35,377 bases of DNA from NCBI GenBank assembly GCA_016926315.1, contig JAFGOU010000468.1, positions 1-35,377 on the forward strand, written 5' to 3'. Positions 16,537-24,854 of this stretch are shown here, in pieces. A program made the translations under genes and the position numbers. The DNA comes from Chitinispirillaceae bacterium. GTDB lineage: Bacteria > Fibrobacterota > Chitinivibrionia > Chitinivibrionales > Chitinispirillaceae. A model generated the notes under the pieces. That model saw only the letters and a list, made by a program, of their open reading frames with translations. It was not told the origin of the DNA and did not search any database. The first letter of the stretch is position 1, and each line of letters starts with the position of its first letter.

Positions 16537-18169
16537 CGGGCACGGATCGCGGCTCATCAAGAACACGGTGGTGACCCTGTTCAACACCTTTTTCCTGATG
16601 CTGACCTCATGGATCATTTCGATCTGGATTGCGCGCCAGCTCGGGCCTGCCAACTACGGTATCTTCAACCTGGTGCTCTGGCTCACCGGGACCATCTCCT
16701 GGGCCATGGGAATGGGGTTCATCCACGCGGTCACCAAATTCATCGCCGAATTCAGCGGAAAAAACGAGCCGGCGACACTGCGGCCCATCATCCTGTACGT
16801 CATGAAAATCGAGATCGCCATAGCCGTGGCGAGTACCGCGCTCCTGGTTTTCTTCAGCACGCCGATCGCCGACTTTTTCTTTTCGCCGCAGGAGTCGTTC
16901 TTCTTTTTCCTCGCCGCGCTGGGACTGATCCCGGGCGTGCTCACCGCCATCTTTTCCGCGACCATCGAGGGAATCCAGAAATTCGAGTACTTTGCCTGGG
17001 CCAACCTGATCCTGACACCGCTTTCGCTCGCATGTAAAATCGCGGTATTGCTCATGGGCAAGGGCATCCCGGGTCTGCTTGTCGTCATGCTCGTGTTCTC
17101 CTTTTTTAATGCGCTGTTCTATATGATCGTGCTCAGGAAAGAGGGAATCTTCACCGGCCCTCCCCGAAAGCTTGCGGCCGAAATCCGCAGACGCATTCTG
17201 AACTACAACCGCAGCATTATCGCCATACTCGTCTGCGACAAGATCGTATGGGACAAGAGCGAGAATTTCTTTTTGGGACGCTTCTGCAATGCAGCACAGA
17301 TCGGTTTCTACAACCTCGGGTATAACCTGGTCCAGCGCTTCACCTCGGTGCTGCCGGCAACGTTCTGGCGCGTCCTGTTTCCGGCCATGTCCTCCTACTT
17401 CGGTTCCGGCGACCGGGAAAAAATGAGGCGGCTTTTCTACCTCGCGACCCGTTACCTTGCCTTTATCGCGTTTCCCCTGGGAACGGCCGGCATGATCCTG
17501 GCCTACCAGATCATCCACTACCTGTACGGCCACGACTATATCGGCGCCCAGCGGCCGCTGCAGATACTTTTTATCGCCTCGATTTTTTCAAGCCTCTCCA
17601 ATCCGGCCTCGGCCATCCTGTACGGGTTCGAAAAACAGGCGTTCATTTACAAATACGGCGCCGGTCTCGCGGTGGTGAACATCGTGCTCGACCTTTTCCT
17701 CATAAGGACGCACGGCGCCACGGGCGCGGCGATCTGTTACGGCATTACCACGATCCTGGCGTCGGTCGGCGGGCTCGTGTATACCTGCCGGACCATGCGC
17801 CTCCACTACCCCTTCATTTCGGTGTTCAAGATTGCCTTCTCCACCATCATCATGGGGATCGTGATGGAGCTCGTGATCCTGCAGAACCACGAGGTCCCCG
17901 GATTCATCATTTCGCTCCTTGCCGGAGCCGTGACCTATCTGATCTGCTCGTTCGTGCTCGGCACGTTCGAGGAGGAGGACTATGTGCTTCTCCAGTCGAC
18001 CAAGAACGCCTTTCCCGGACGGACAAAAGGCATCGTGGACGGCATCATCGCGATCATCACGCAATTGAAAAACGGATCCGAGAAAAACGCTCAGGTGCAG
18101 GAAGAAAAGAATCAAGGATCGGATTCTCAGACGGATCAGGATGATGGATCAAACGTTCCCCGGGAATAA
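16529..18169 (+). CDS. Wzx-type oligosaccharide flippase (MOP superfamily)
   Basis: The start at 16529 (MRNGHGSRLIKNTVVTLFNT) overlaps the preceding stop by 8 bp and yields 546 residues; the frame is open further upstream but only as a shadow of the GT4 gene. The protein has about 12-14 membrane segments. The N-terminal block RQLGPANYGIFNLVLWLTG is characteristic of polysaccharide flippases (RfbX/Wzx, polysacc_synt family). These export lipid-linked glycans across the inner membrane. A charged cytoplasmic tail of about 60 residues (rich in E, K, Q, D) follows the last segment, longer than usual for Wzx. With the two GT4 enzymes it forms a small glycan assembly/export unit; no polymerase (Wzy) or ligase is visible nearby. 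Confidence 0.8.
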   Translation: MRNGHGSRLIKNTVVTLFNTFFLMLTSWIISIWIARQLGPANYGIFNLVLWLTGTISWAMGMGFIHAVTKFIAEFSGKNEPATLRPIILYVMKIEIAIAVASTALLVFFSTPIADFFFSPQESFFFFLAALGLIPGVLTAIFSATIEGIQKFEYFAWANLILTPLSLACKIAVLLMGKGIPGLLVVMLVFSFFNALFYMIVLRKEGIFTGPPRKLAAEIRRRILNYNRSIIAILVCDKIVWDKSENFFLGRFCNAAQIGFYNLGYNLVQRFTSVLPATFWRVLFPAMSSYFGSGDREKMRRLFYLATRYLAFIAFPLGTAGMILAYQIIHYLYGHDYIGAQRPLQILFIASIFSSLSNPASAILYGFEKQAFIYKYGAGLAVVNIVLDLFLIRTHGATGAAICYGITTILASVGGLVYTCRTMRLHYPFISVFKIAFSTIIMGIVMELVILQNHEVPGFIISLLAGAVTYLICSFVLGTFEEEDYVLLQSTKNAFPGRTKGIVDGIIAIITQLKNGSEKNAQVQEEKNQGSDSQTDQDDGSNVPRE

Positions 18170-18189
18170 TCCGGCCGATAGAAGACTGC

Positions 18190-18870
18190 TTACGGCTGGG
18201 AACCGAAATCATACCATTTGCGGATCACCCAGAGGTTCTCCGCGTCGCGTTCGAGCAGGAACACCTGCTTTTCGATCCATATCGGGTACTCATCGGTCAC
18301 GCCGCTGATATTGACCCGTATCAGGATCTCGCCGTTTTCCATGAGCACTTCGACATTGGTCGTATCGCCGTCATCGTTGATAATGTACCGGAATTTTCCC
18401 GGGCTGACGCTCGGTTTTACCTTGAACGTGATCGACTCGGCGCGGGTAAACAGGTGCTTGTGGCTCTGGATCTCCTGGTCCTGTCCCCAATAATAATAGG
18501 TAGAAGATTCGGTGGTATACTGAAGCAGCGTATCCCTCGGTTCAGGCTCGATTGATCCGTACGGACGGGTCTTGTACGTATCCTCGAAACGGGGTGAGAC
18601 ATAAAAACGGAAGGTTTTGTCGATTGGCAGCAGGTCTTCAAACAGATCGATACGCTGCAGCTCGTACGCCTGAATGAGCTGGGTAAACACGCCAGATGGC
18701 GTGGACCGCAATGGAGGCAGTTTGTCCGGGGTGCCGATGGGCGGGAAAAAAGGGTTCCTGCACAGGCACGCGCAACACGCCAGTATCACGGAAATCGCAT
18801 AGGCGTGACGGCGGCTTCCAATTCCGTTTTTCCTGCCGATCCGCCGTATGCCTGGTAGTACCGGTTTCAT
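18190..18870 (-). CDS. Small lipoprotein, NTF2-like
   Basis: This 226-residue protein has an unusually basic N-terminus (RRIGRKNGIGSRRH), a hydrophobic stretch and a lipobox-like VILAC; the cysteine-rich end of the signal (CCACLC) makes the exact acylation site uncertain. The mature domain starts LRSTPSGVFTQLIQAYELQR and ends LWVIRKWYDFGSQP. That pattern of an N-terminal helix and a terminal W-x-I-x-x-W strand fits an NTF2/SnoaL-like cone fold, which could hold a small ligand or partner. It is last in the - strand operon, 21 bp after a second lipoprotein gene. Its 3' end converges with the flippase gene only 20 bp away, with no terminator visible. Exact function unknown. Confidence 0.6.
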   Translation of the reverse strand: MKPVLPGIRRIGRKNGIGSRRHAYAISVILACCACLCRNPFFPPIGTPDKLPPLRSTPSGVFTQLIQAYELQRIDLFEDLLPIDKTFRFYVSPRFEDTYKTRPYGSIEPEPRDTLLQYTTESSTYYYWGQDQEIQSHKHLFTRAESITFKVKPSVSPGKFRYIINDDGDTTNVEVLMENGEILIRVNISGVTDEYPIWIEKQVFLLERDAENLWVIRKWYDFGSQP

Positions 18871-18891
18871 ACGCCTGCCATCGAGAACATC

Positions 18892-19401
18892 CTACGGTGA
18901 AAAAAACGATTTTTCCTGCTTACCAGGAACATCGCGCCATTGAATAATATACCACTCCCAGTCCTTGACCACCGTGAAAATGGAGCTCCCGGAATCGTCC
19001 GGCGTTCCGGAAACGTTTCCATTCTGAAATACCCTGTATTTCAGGTCGCTGAGAATAATCGTGTCATTGCGCCGTGACTGATCGCCGGGCTCCCACTGCA
19101 CCCGGATCTCGGGATATTGAACCCGGATCTGCTGCAGCCGCTGGATAAGCTGCGTCTTCGCGTACAGACCCGAGTTGATGTCTTCATACACAACCGCATC
19201 ATTGAAAAGATCCTCATAGCGCAGCTTCGAGAATTCCTCGCCGGTGCCGCCCATGATTGCCGCAAAATTAAGCGGATCAACCCTCCCGGAAACATCAGGC
19301 GTTTCTGAGTCCCGCGGCGTGAAAATGCCGCATGAAAAAAGACACGTGACAGTAACCGTGAAGAGGCGGACGACTAATCTTGTTTGAAAATTTTTTTGCA
19401 T
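18892..19401 (-). CDS. Small lipoprotein, NTF2-like, possible paralogue of the downstream gene
   Basis: 169 residues with a good lipoprotein signal: LFTVTVTCLFSC, lipobox LFSC. The mature part includes YEDLFNDAVVYED and a C-terminal WEWYIIQWRDVPG strand. That end resembles LWVIRKWYDFG in the downstream lipoprotein, so the two may be distant duplicates sharing an NTF2-like fold. It starts 4 bp after the barrel-like gene (19406-21427), so translation is likely coupled. It may be an accessory lipoprotein of that outer-membrane protein. This is inference from position; no catalytic residues are evident. Confidence 0.6.
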   Translation of the reverse strand: MQKNFQTRLVVRLFTVTVTCLFSCGIFTPRDSETPDVSGRVDPLNFAAIMGGTGEEFSKLRYEDLFNDAVVYEDINSGLYAKTQLIQRLQQIRVQYPEIRVQWEPGDQSRRNDTIILSDLKYRVFQNGNVSGTPDDSGSSIFTVVKDWEWYIIQWRDVPGKQEKSFFSP

Positions 19402-19405
19402 TGCA

Positions 19406-21427
19406 CTACCACGTTGCTGAACCTACTATCTGGATATCCCAATTTTTCCTTGCTTCCCATCGGTCTGAGGCTTCGGTGTTTATCATACGGGTTATCCGTC
19501 CCCTCAGAAGGAAACGCCCAACGGCGAGGTGAAATGTCACAAAAGGCTCGATAATATAACCGATTCCCAGATCATTGACCTCATAATCCGCGCCGTTGAA
19601 CCGCTGTTCAAAAATATCGCGTACCAGGCCGCCGCCCTCCACCCTGTAAGCCTTCCTCACCATGGCGCAACTCAACTCCACGGTGTAATCAATGGTTTTG
19701 GTCTCAACGGCGTAGTAATCGTTCTTTTCTCGCAAAGAATCGTTGTTCCGGTACTCCCGCCCGTACCACCTTCCTTTGTCGTATGCGTTTTCAAGCCACC
19801 GCCCTCGAAGTTCCCATCCGTCGCTTACCTGCCAGACCGAGGTGAGAATCGAAGTAAGCCGCCGCAGGTATGGCGGCGGATCAAACGGCTCGCGATGCGC
19901 CTGTTTATAAAGATAATCAGTAATCTCAGCATCCGCTGTTATCCGTTCATCGATGGAAAACCGTTCCGACGGCCGATACACACAATTCAGGCCGACCCGG
20001 TATCCGTCTTCGGAATAATTATCGCCGCTTCGCTCCTTCTGAATGTAATTGAGCGTATACAACGAGTATTCCCCATACAGCTCCGCATCCAGGCCATGAA
20101 ACGACGTGACCGCTATGCCGGCATGATGGTTGAAGGTGATGCGGTCGTTATCGTCACTGTTCCGCACACGCTCGGTGTCTTCAATGTAACTGAAGGTGTA
20201 GGTGCGCGAATCGCGGAACGCCGAAAGCGTGTATTTCAACAGGATGCCTTTGGGCAGGGTAATGCCCAGATGGTTATCCATAACCGCCTTGTATTTATCG
20301 TGATCATTCAGCTTGACCCGCAGGCTGTCGACTTGACGCGACGTCCTGGTGCGTGCCGAGGCAAGCAAAGAAAGATCATTGCCGAACAGCCACTCCTCGT
20401 TCCCCCAGGAAAAGGTTATGCCGCCGCTGTAAAGTACGGGGAGGGCCTCTTTTGTCCTCAGCTGGAAGTTGAGGGACCGGATGCGCTGCCTGACATCGCT
20501 TAATACCGACTGTATATTCGGATACCTGACGGAATTTTCCGATAGTGAGAAATGGATACCCGGCTGAAATCCGGCGCGCTCTTTTGCTTTCATCCCGCCA
20601 GCCGCTAAAAACGATCTCGCGATCCGCCACGGGGTATTGATATATTGCTGCCGTCCGCCGGTGGTTCCCCAATAGTTCTCTTTCCCGTTTGAAAGCGAAT
20701 CGCCGTAATACCCATACAGCGAATCGCCGCTGCCGGCATCATGGGCGAACAGCGCTGACCCGGTAATAACCGCCAATCCGGCCTGGCTTATCGACCGCAC
20801 GAATGCCTCGCCATTCACATACAACGGCTGGTCAAGAAACCGGGCGGCGTTGTCGCCCACGGCGCAGGCCCCGTAATACCCGATATCGCTTTGCACGTCC
20901 TCCATTCTGCTGTCCATGATCGACGGCGGCAGGCTGTCACTCCAGCTGCTTCCTGAAACGCCGCCCTTCAGATGCAGCGGAACATCGAGAATGTTCCATT
21001 CAGCGACAGGTCCGCAATCTCCGGTAGTCTGGAATCCGCTGCCTGACTGCCTGAGATTGATGTAGGAAACCGGTTTCCACTCAATACCCAGATTGCCGCT
21101 ATAAGGAAGAACGCTGTCTTTGACGAGCAGACCTGAAAAATCATAGAACTGGTTTGTCGCGTTAAAGGTCCGGTCATGAGTGGTCTCGAAAACGCCCTGC
21201 TGCCGCAAACGGGCGGAAGCAAGTGACGGCTGCCAGGTGAGCATCGTCTGGGTCCGTTCATAGCTTTCAAACACTTTGGCGTTGCCTGAAATCGCCAGTT
21301 TTGCAGAATCCCCCGCCCCATCATTTTTCTGCGGCCCATCAAAGTATGACGGCCACCGATTACTCTGCGCCACAACTGCTGCCGCAACAATGAACAGCAA
21401 AAACGAGGCCCTTATGGAGAGGGACAT
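19406..21427 (-). CDS. Secreted beta-rich outer-membrane protein, unknown function
   Basis: The start at 21427 (MSLSIRASFLLFIVAAAVVAQ) gives a textbook signal peptide and overlaps the end of rsmA by 16 bp; an ATG at 21436 is equally usable, and the longer frame to 21622 only shadows rsmA. The 673-residue product is rich in amphipathic strands with many Tyr, Arg and Ser residues, and ends ...WDIQIVGSATW. A terminal aromatic residue is typical of outer-membrane beta-barrels assembled by BAM. I recognise no family. Two lipoprotein genes follow closely, suggesting an envelope complex or at least co-expression with them. Its physical linkage to the ribosome-maturation gene rsmA probably reflects shared transcription rather than shared function. 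Confidence 0.55.
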   Translation of the reverse strand: MSLSIRASFLLFIVAAAVVAQSNRWPSYFDGPQKNDGAGDSAKLAISGNAKVFESYERTQTMLTWQPSLASARLRQQGVFETTHDRTFNATNQFYDFSGLLVKDSVLPYSGNLGIEWKPVSYINLRQSGSGFQTTGDCGPVAEWNILDVPLHLKGGVSGSSWSDSLPPSIMDSRMEDVQSDIGYYGACAVGDNAARFLDQPLYVNGEAFVRSISQAGLAVITGSALFAHDAGSGDSLYGYYGDSLSNGKENYWGTTGGRQQYINTPWRIARSFLAAGGMKAKERAGFQPGIHFSLSENSVRYPNIQSVLSDVRQRIRSLNFQLRTKEALPVLYSGGITFSWGNEEWLFGNDLSLLASARTRTSRQVDSLRVKLNDHDKYKAVMDNHLGITLPKGILLKYTLSAFRDSRTYTFSYIEDTERVRNSDDNDRITFNHHAGIAVTSFHGLDAELYGEYSLYTLNYIQKERSGDNYSEDGYRVGLNCVYRPSERFSIDERITADAEITDYLYKQAHREPFDPPPYLRRLTSILTSVWQVSDGWELRGRWLENAYDKGRWYGREYRNNDSLREKNDYYAVETKTIDYTVELSCAMVRKAYRVEGGGLVRDIFEQRFNGADYEVNDLGIGYIIEPFVTFHLAVGRFLLRGRITRMINTEASDRWEARKNWDIQIVGSATW

Positions 21428-22260
21428 CGGTACCATTCCCGGAATAACGCGAGCCATTCGTTTATCCCGAGGTCTTCGGGCCTCACTGCCGCTGTGCAAC
21501 CAAGGCCGGAGAGAATCGATTCCGCGCGGGATTTGCTGTTCGCATCCCGGCCCAAAACGTTGGCCAGTTTTTTCCGCCGCTGCGAAAATCCCCTGCTGAC
21601 AAAGGCAAAGAAATCGTTCCATTGGCCCTGATCAAGCCTTCCGCACTTCGCGGGATCGATCGTCATGCGGATGACCGACGAATGTACGTTTGGCCGCGGG
21701 AAAAAAGCGCCGGGCGGAACGTGAAACAGGATCTCCGGCTCTCCGAAAAACTGGCAGAACAGTGACAGAAATCCGTTTTCTTTGGAGTGCGGCCGGGCGA
21801 CTATCCGGCGGGCGACCTCCCGCTGAAGCATGACGGTCATGGAAAGGATCGCGGTTCCATACAGCAGCGTCTTTTTCACAATCAGCGCGCCGATAGCATA
21901 AGGAAGGTTGCCGGTCACATGCAGGGGGAATCCCGCATGAGCGTAATCGAACGAGAGGACGTCATGGTGGTGAATGACACCGGCGCCGGGTCCCAGCTTC
22001 CCGGCCAGCACGGCAAGCACCTCGTCATCAATTTCAACGCAATGAAGGTCCTGAAAACGTTCTTTCAATGCCATGGTCAGGGCGCCGCGTCCCGGACCGA
22101 TCTCCAATACCCGTTCATGAGCAGCCGCAGGGATCGCACGGGCGATTTTTCGTGCATAGGCGGGCGAGGTTAGGAAATGCTGTCCAAGTTGCTTTTTCGG
22201 CCCCCTGCGCACACCTCCGCCGGCAGGGTCCTTTTTTTCCGTGTTTCGTCTCTTGTTCAC
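21412..22260 (-). CDS. rsmA: 16S rRNA dimethyladenosine transferase RsmA (KsgA)
   Basis: A 282-residue homologue of KsgA, which dimethylates the two adjacent adenosines in the 3' terminal helix of 16S rRNA during small-subunit maturation. Clear motifs are KKQLGQHFLTS at the N-terminus, the SAM loop VLEIGPGRGALTMAL, CVEIDDEVLAVL, the catalytic NLPY (N118-Y121), and FFPRPNVHSSVIRM. The annotated start is a GTG without a clear Shine-Dalgarno. A GTG at 22212 has GGAGG only 1 bp upstream, too close to be a good start. The basic, proline/glycine-rich leader of about 20 residues is common in this family. Its 3' end overlaps the start of the next gene. Confident assignment. Confidence 0.93.
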   Translation of the reverse strand: MNKRRNTEKKDPAGGGVRRGPKKQLGQHFLTSPAYARKIARAIPAAAHERVLEIGPGRGALTMALKERFQDLHCVEIDDEVLAVLAGKLGPGAGVIHHHDVLSFDYAHAGFPLHVTGNLPYAIGALIVKKTLLYGTAILSMTVMLQREVARRIVARPHSKENGFLSLFCQFFGEPEILFHVPPGAFFPRPNVHSSVIRMTIDPAKCGRLDQGQWNDFFAFVSRGFSQRRKKLANVLGRDANSKSRAESILSGLGCTAAVRPEDLGINEWLALFREWYRCPSP

Positions 22261-22383
22261 TATGCTGTAAATTACTATTCGACTTGTCGTTCTGACCGAA
22301 AAAACAGGAAATTCAATGCGCGGAGAGAAGGCGACGGATGTTATAGCATGATGGCGCCTCAGAGCGCCTGAGCGGAACGGCCG

Positions 22384-23406
22384 CTAATCCTTTGGCCCGT
22401 ATTTTTTTTTGAGGGTATTGATATGCTTGAGATTTTTTTTGACCGGCGGAATAGACGCATATTCCCTGGGAATTCCTGCTCCGCAAATAAAGGAAACGGC
22501 TTTTTTCGCCTGCTCTTTTCTGCCAAGGCGGTCATTGCCTTGCGCGATGACACTGTAGGCGAGCACGAGGTCCGACCAGTTTACCGGCTTCCGCTTCATG
22601 GAAAGCTTTGCAAGCTTTTCTCCGCAAAGAACCGCCTCTTCATGTCTTCCGCTCCACAAGGTAATACAGGAACGGAGTCTGAGGAAAATGGTGTTATCGG
22701 GCACTTCCCTGATGACCGTTTTTGAAATCGAGTCGGCCCGGGCCAGTTTTTTCTGTTCTATCAGGATCCAGCACAGGGAATTTTTCGCGGCGAAATTGAA
22801 CGGATACGGAGCACGGGTCGCCTTCGTAATCGCCTTGATCCCCTCCTTTTCACTGTTCTCATCAACGAACGGAAGCCATTTGAAGCTTTTGCTCAGATAG
22901 TAGTGAAATATGCCGACGCCGAGTTGGGCCGCATGCATGGTCGAATCCAGCCGTACTACCTCCTTGAGCATTGATACGGACGCCAGCGCGTCTTTCAATC
23001 CCCCAAGCCAGTTGCCGGTCTTAGCAAGAAGCACTCCTTTACCACCGTGAATGTTCGCGATATAAAACAGACAGCGGATCGAATCATTCCCGTGCAGTAG
23101 CGGCAGCCGTTGTTTGAGCAGCGTATTCACGCTGTCGCACAATTTCATGAACCGGGCATTTCGTATGGTGTAGGACTCGTAATCGAGAATCTCGGTCTGC
23201 TCGATCGCCACCAGAAGATAGAGGGCCTTGATATCGCCGGGATGGCTTTCCAAATAATCTCTAACTGCTGTTGTTGCGGCCTCATAGCGCTGCGTCAGAA
23301 GAAGCGTTTCGGCGTGGGAGAGAGACAGGGTTCCGGCATGCGCGTCGGGCGCTGCCATAGAACAGGCAAGCGCAAAAAAAACGATGCTTCCCAAGATCGC
23401 ACGCAT
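22384..23406 (-). CDS. Exported TPR-repeat protein
   Basis: The start at 23406 (MRAILGSIVFFALACSMAAP) is preceded by AGGA with 7 bp spacing and gives a signal peptide ending AHA-GT. The frame is open upstream to 23616 but those residues overlap the adjacent propeller gene. The mature protein of about 315 residues is helical, with TPR-like pairs: SLSHAETLLLTQRYEAATTA; ALYLLVAIEQTEIL; GIFHYYLSKSFKWLPF; NSLCWILIEQKKLARADSI; LWSGRHEEAVLCGEKLAKL. TPR domains bind protein partners, so it may be a periplasmic adaptor. It lies 146 bp downstream of the Asp-box gene on the same strand, so co-transcription is possible but not shown. Confidence 0.65.
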   Translation of the reverse strand: MRAILGSIVFFALACSMAAPDAHAGTLSLSHAETLLLTQRYEAATTAVRDYLESHPGDIKALYLLVAIEQTEILDYESYTIRNARFMKLCDSVNTLLKQRLPLLHGNDSIRCLFYIANIHGGKGVLLAKTGNWLGGLKDALASVSMLKEVVRLDSTMHAAQLGVGIFHYYLSKSFKWLPFVDENSEKEGIKAITKATRAPYPFNFAAKNSLCWILIEQKKLARADSISKTVIREVPDNTIFLRLRSCITLWSGRHEEAVLCGEKLAKLSMKRKPVNWSDLVLAYSVIAQGNDRLGRKEQAKKAVSFICGAGIPREYASIPPVKKNLKHINTLKKKYGPKD

Positions 23407-23552
23407 GGTTGTTCCTATGAAATAAAATAATATGTAGTATAACGTCCCGGCTGCTCCGGCAGCAAGGAGCACGGGCAAGCCTGTTGGCCGGCGCCGCCGT
23501 GATCCTGACTTTACATCCGGCATGTCGCGGCCAACGAACGACAACCATCCCC

Positions 23553-24854
23553 TTAATTCGCTATTGCCATACAACCTGTCTTTGCATACTCCCCCGCCCT
23601 GAACAGATACAGGCATACCCCTGCAGGCAATAATGAACGCTCAAATGTCACCGTATGCCGCCCTGCCGATTTAATCCCATGTTCCAGACAGGCGATCCGT
23701 TTGCCCGAAAGCGTATGCATGCTCAATTGGACGGATTGGCGGGAAGGCAGGTTGTAGGTAAGGGAAATAGCCTGCGAACCATGCGCAGGATACTGCACGC
23801 GCACGTCCGCGTATGAAGGCTGTTTATTCTGTTGTGCGCGTTGCACAGGCAAAAACTCGGAAATCGGACGGCGCCAGAGGCCGTGGCTACGTGTTGCAGC
23901 GAATACCGAGTTGCCGAGGACAACGATGGAGGTAACCTCCTTATACAAACCATCGTTTGGCAATCCATTACTGGCAATAGTCCAGGTAAGGCCATTGTCT
24001 CTGCTGAAAAGAACGCCCCCTCCCCAGGTGGCTGCGAAAATATAATCGCCTGCAGCGGCAAATGCGTTAATACTTGACGCGGTTGTTGGGTAGCCCGTGA
24101 TTTTTTTCCAGGAAACGCCATTGTCAGAAGAGATAACAATGCCTTCAAAAACCAAACCCACGAGGATGGTATTTCCATTTACAAGTATAGACGTAACACT
24201 CGGGTCTTCGGTCAAGCCGTTTCGTATCAATTCCCATGAACCGCCGCTTTCCACAAACCGGAACAGTCCTCCGCCATAGTCGACATCCCCCTGCCCGGCA
24301 TACACTACTCCATCCTTATACGCGAGCGCGCTTACCGCAAGGTAGCTGTTTGGAATTCGAGGAGCTAATCCCTCGCTTACATCTGTCCAGGACGTGCCAT
24401 TATCCGTTGAACGGAATACACCGGCAGTTCCTGCCCAAAGCGTATCGTCTACCGAAATAAGCGAAAAAATTACCCCCTCTTCCATGCCGCCATTGGCCGC
24501 AATCCATGAATCGCCATTGTTTTCCGACCGGAATACGCCGCTGCCCGTGCCTGCATAAAGAGTGTTCCCCTTCCCAATAACAACAGAAATCCCCAAACCT
24601 GGAAGCCCTGTATGTGCCGAGGTCCACGTAGTTCCGCTGTCTTGTGATTTGAAAAGCCCTGCATTCGTGCCGACAAAAAAAGTTCCATCCTTTGTTACAT
24701 GAAGATTGCTTACAACGGAATCCGGGCTGCTCGCAGGGACCCACTGGGCAGAGGAGTGGTTAAAAAACAGAAGTAATAGTAGCGGAAAAATTGTTGTTGA
24801 TCTGTTTATACATCGCTTCAACTTCACTTTACTAACCATATTTATATTCACCAC
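23553..24854 (-). CDS. Secreted Asp-box propeller protein with C-terminal sorting-like domain
   Basis: A 433-residue protein starting at GTG (24854) or an in-frame ATG (24839), with a signal peptide ending FFNHSSAQW. About six Asp-box motifs are visible (SQDSGTTW, SENNGDSW, STDNGTSW, VESGGSW, SSDNGVSW, SRDNGLTW), indicating a Ycf48/sortilin-like propeller of about seven blades. Residues about 350-433 form a separate beta domain with LPSRQSVQLSMHTLSGKRIA and the ending LPAGVCLYLFRAGEYAKTG. These fit type-IX-like C-terminal sorting modules (PAG.Y...L pattern). The GTG start overlaps the upstream stop by 7 bp, so it is translationally coupled to the upstream gene. Likely surface-attached or secreted; binding partner unknown. 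Confidence 0.7.
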   Translation of the reverse strand: MVNINMVSKVKLKRCINRSTTIFPLLLLLFFNHSSAQWVPASSPDSVVSNLHVTKDGTFFVGTNAGLFKSQDSGTTWTSAHTGLPGLGISVVIGKGNTLYAGTGSGVFRSENNGDSWIAANGGMEEGVIFSLISVDDTLWAGTAGVFRSTDNGTSWTDVSEGLAPRIPNSYLAVSALAYKDGVVYAGQGDVDYGGGLFRFVESGGSWELIRNGLTEDPSVTSILVNGNTILVGLVFEGIVISSDNGVSWKKITGYPTTASSINAFAAAGDYIFAATWGGGVLFSRDNGLTWTIASNGLPNDGLYKEVTSIVVLGNSVFAATRSHGLWRRPISEFLPVQRAQQNKQPSYADVRVQYPAHGSQAISLTYNLPSRQSVQLSMHTLSGKRIACLEHGIKSAGRHTVTFERSLLPAGVCLYLFRAGEYAKTGCMAIAN

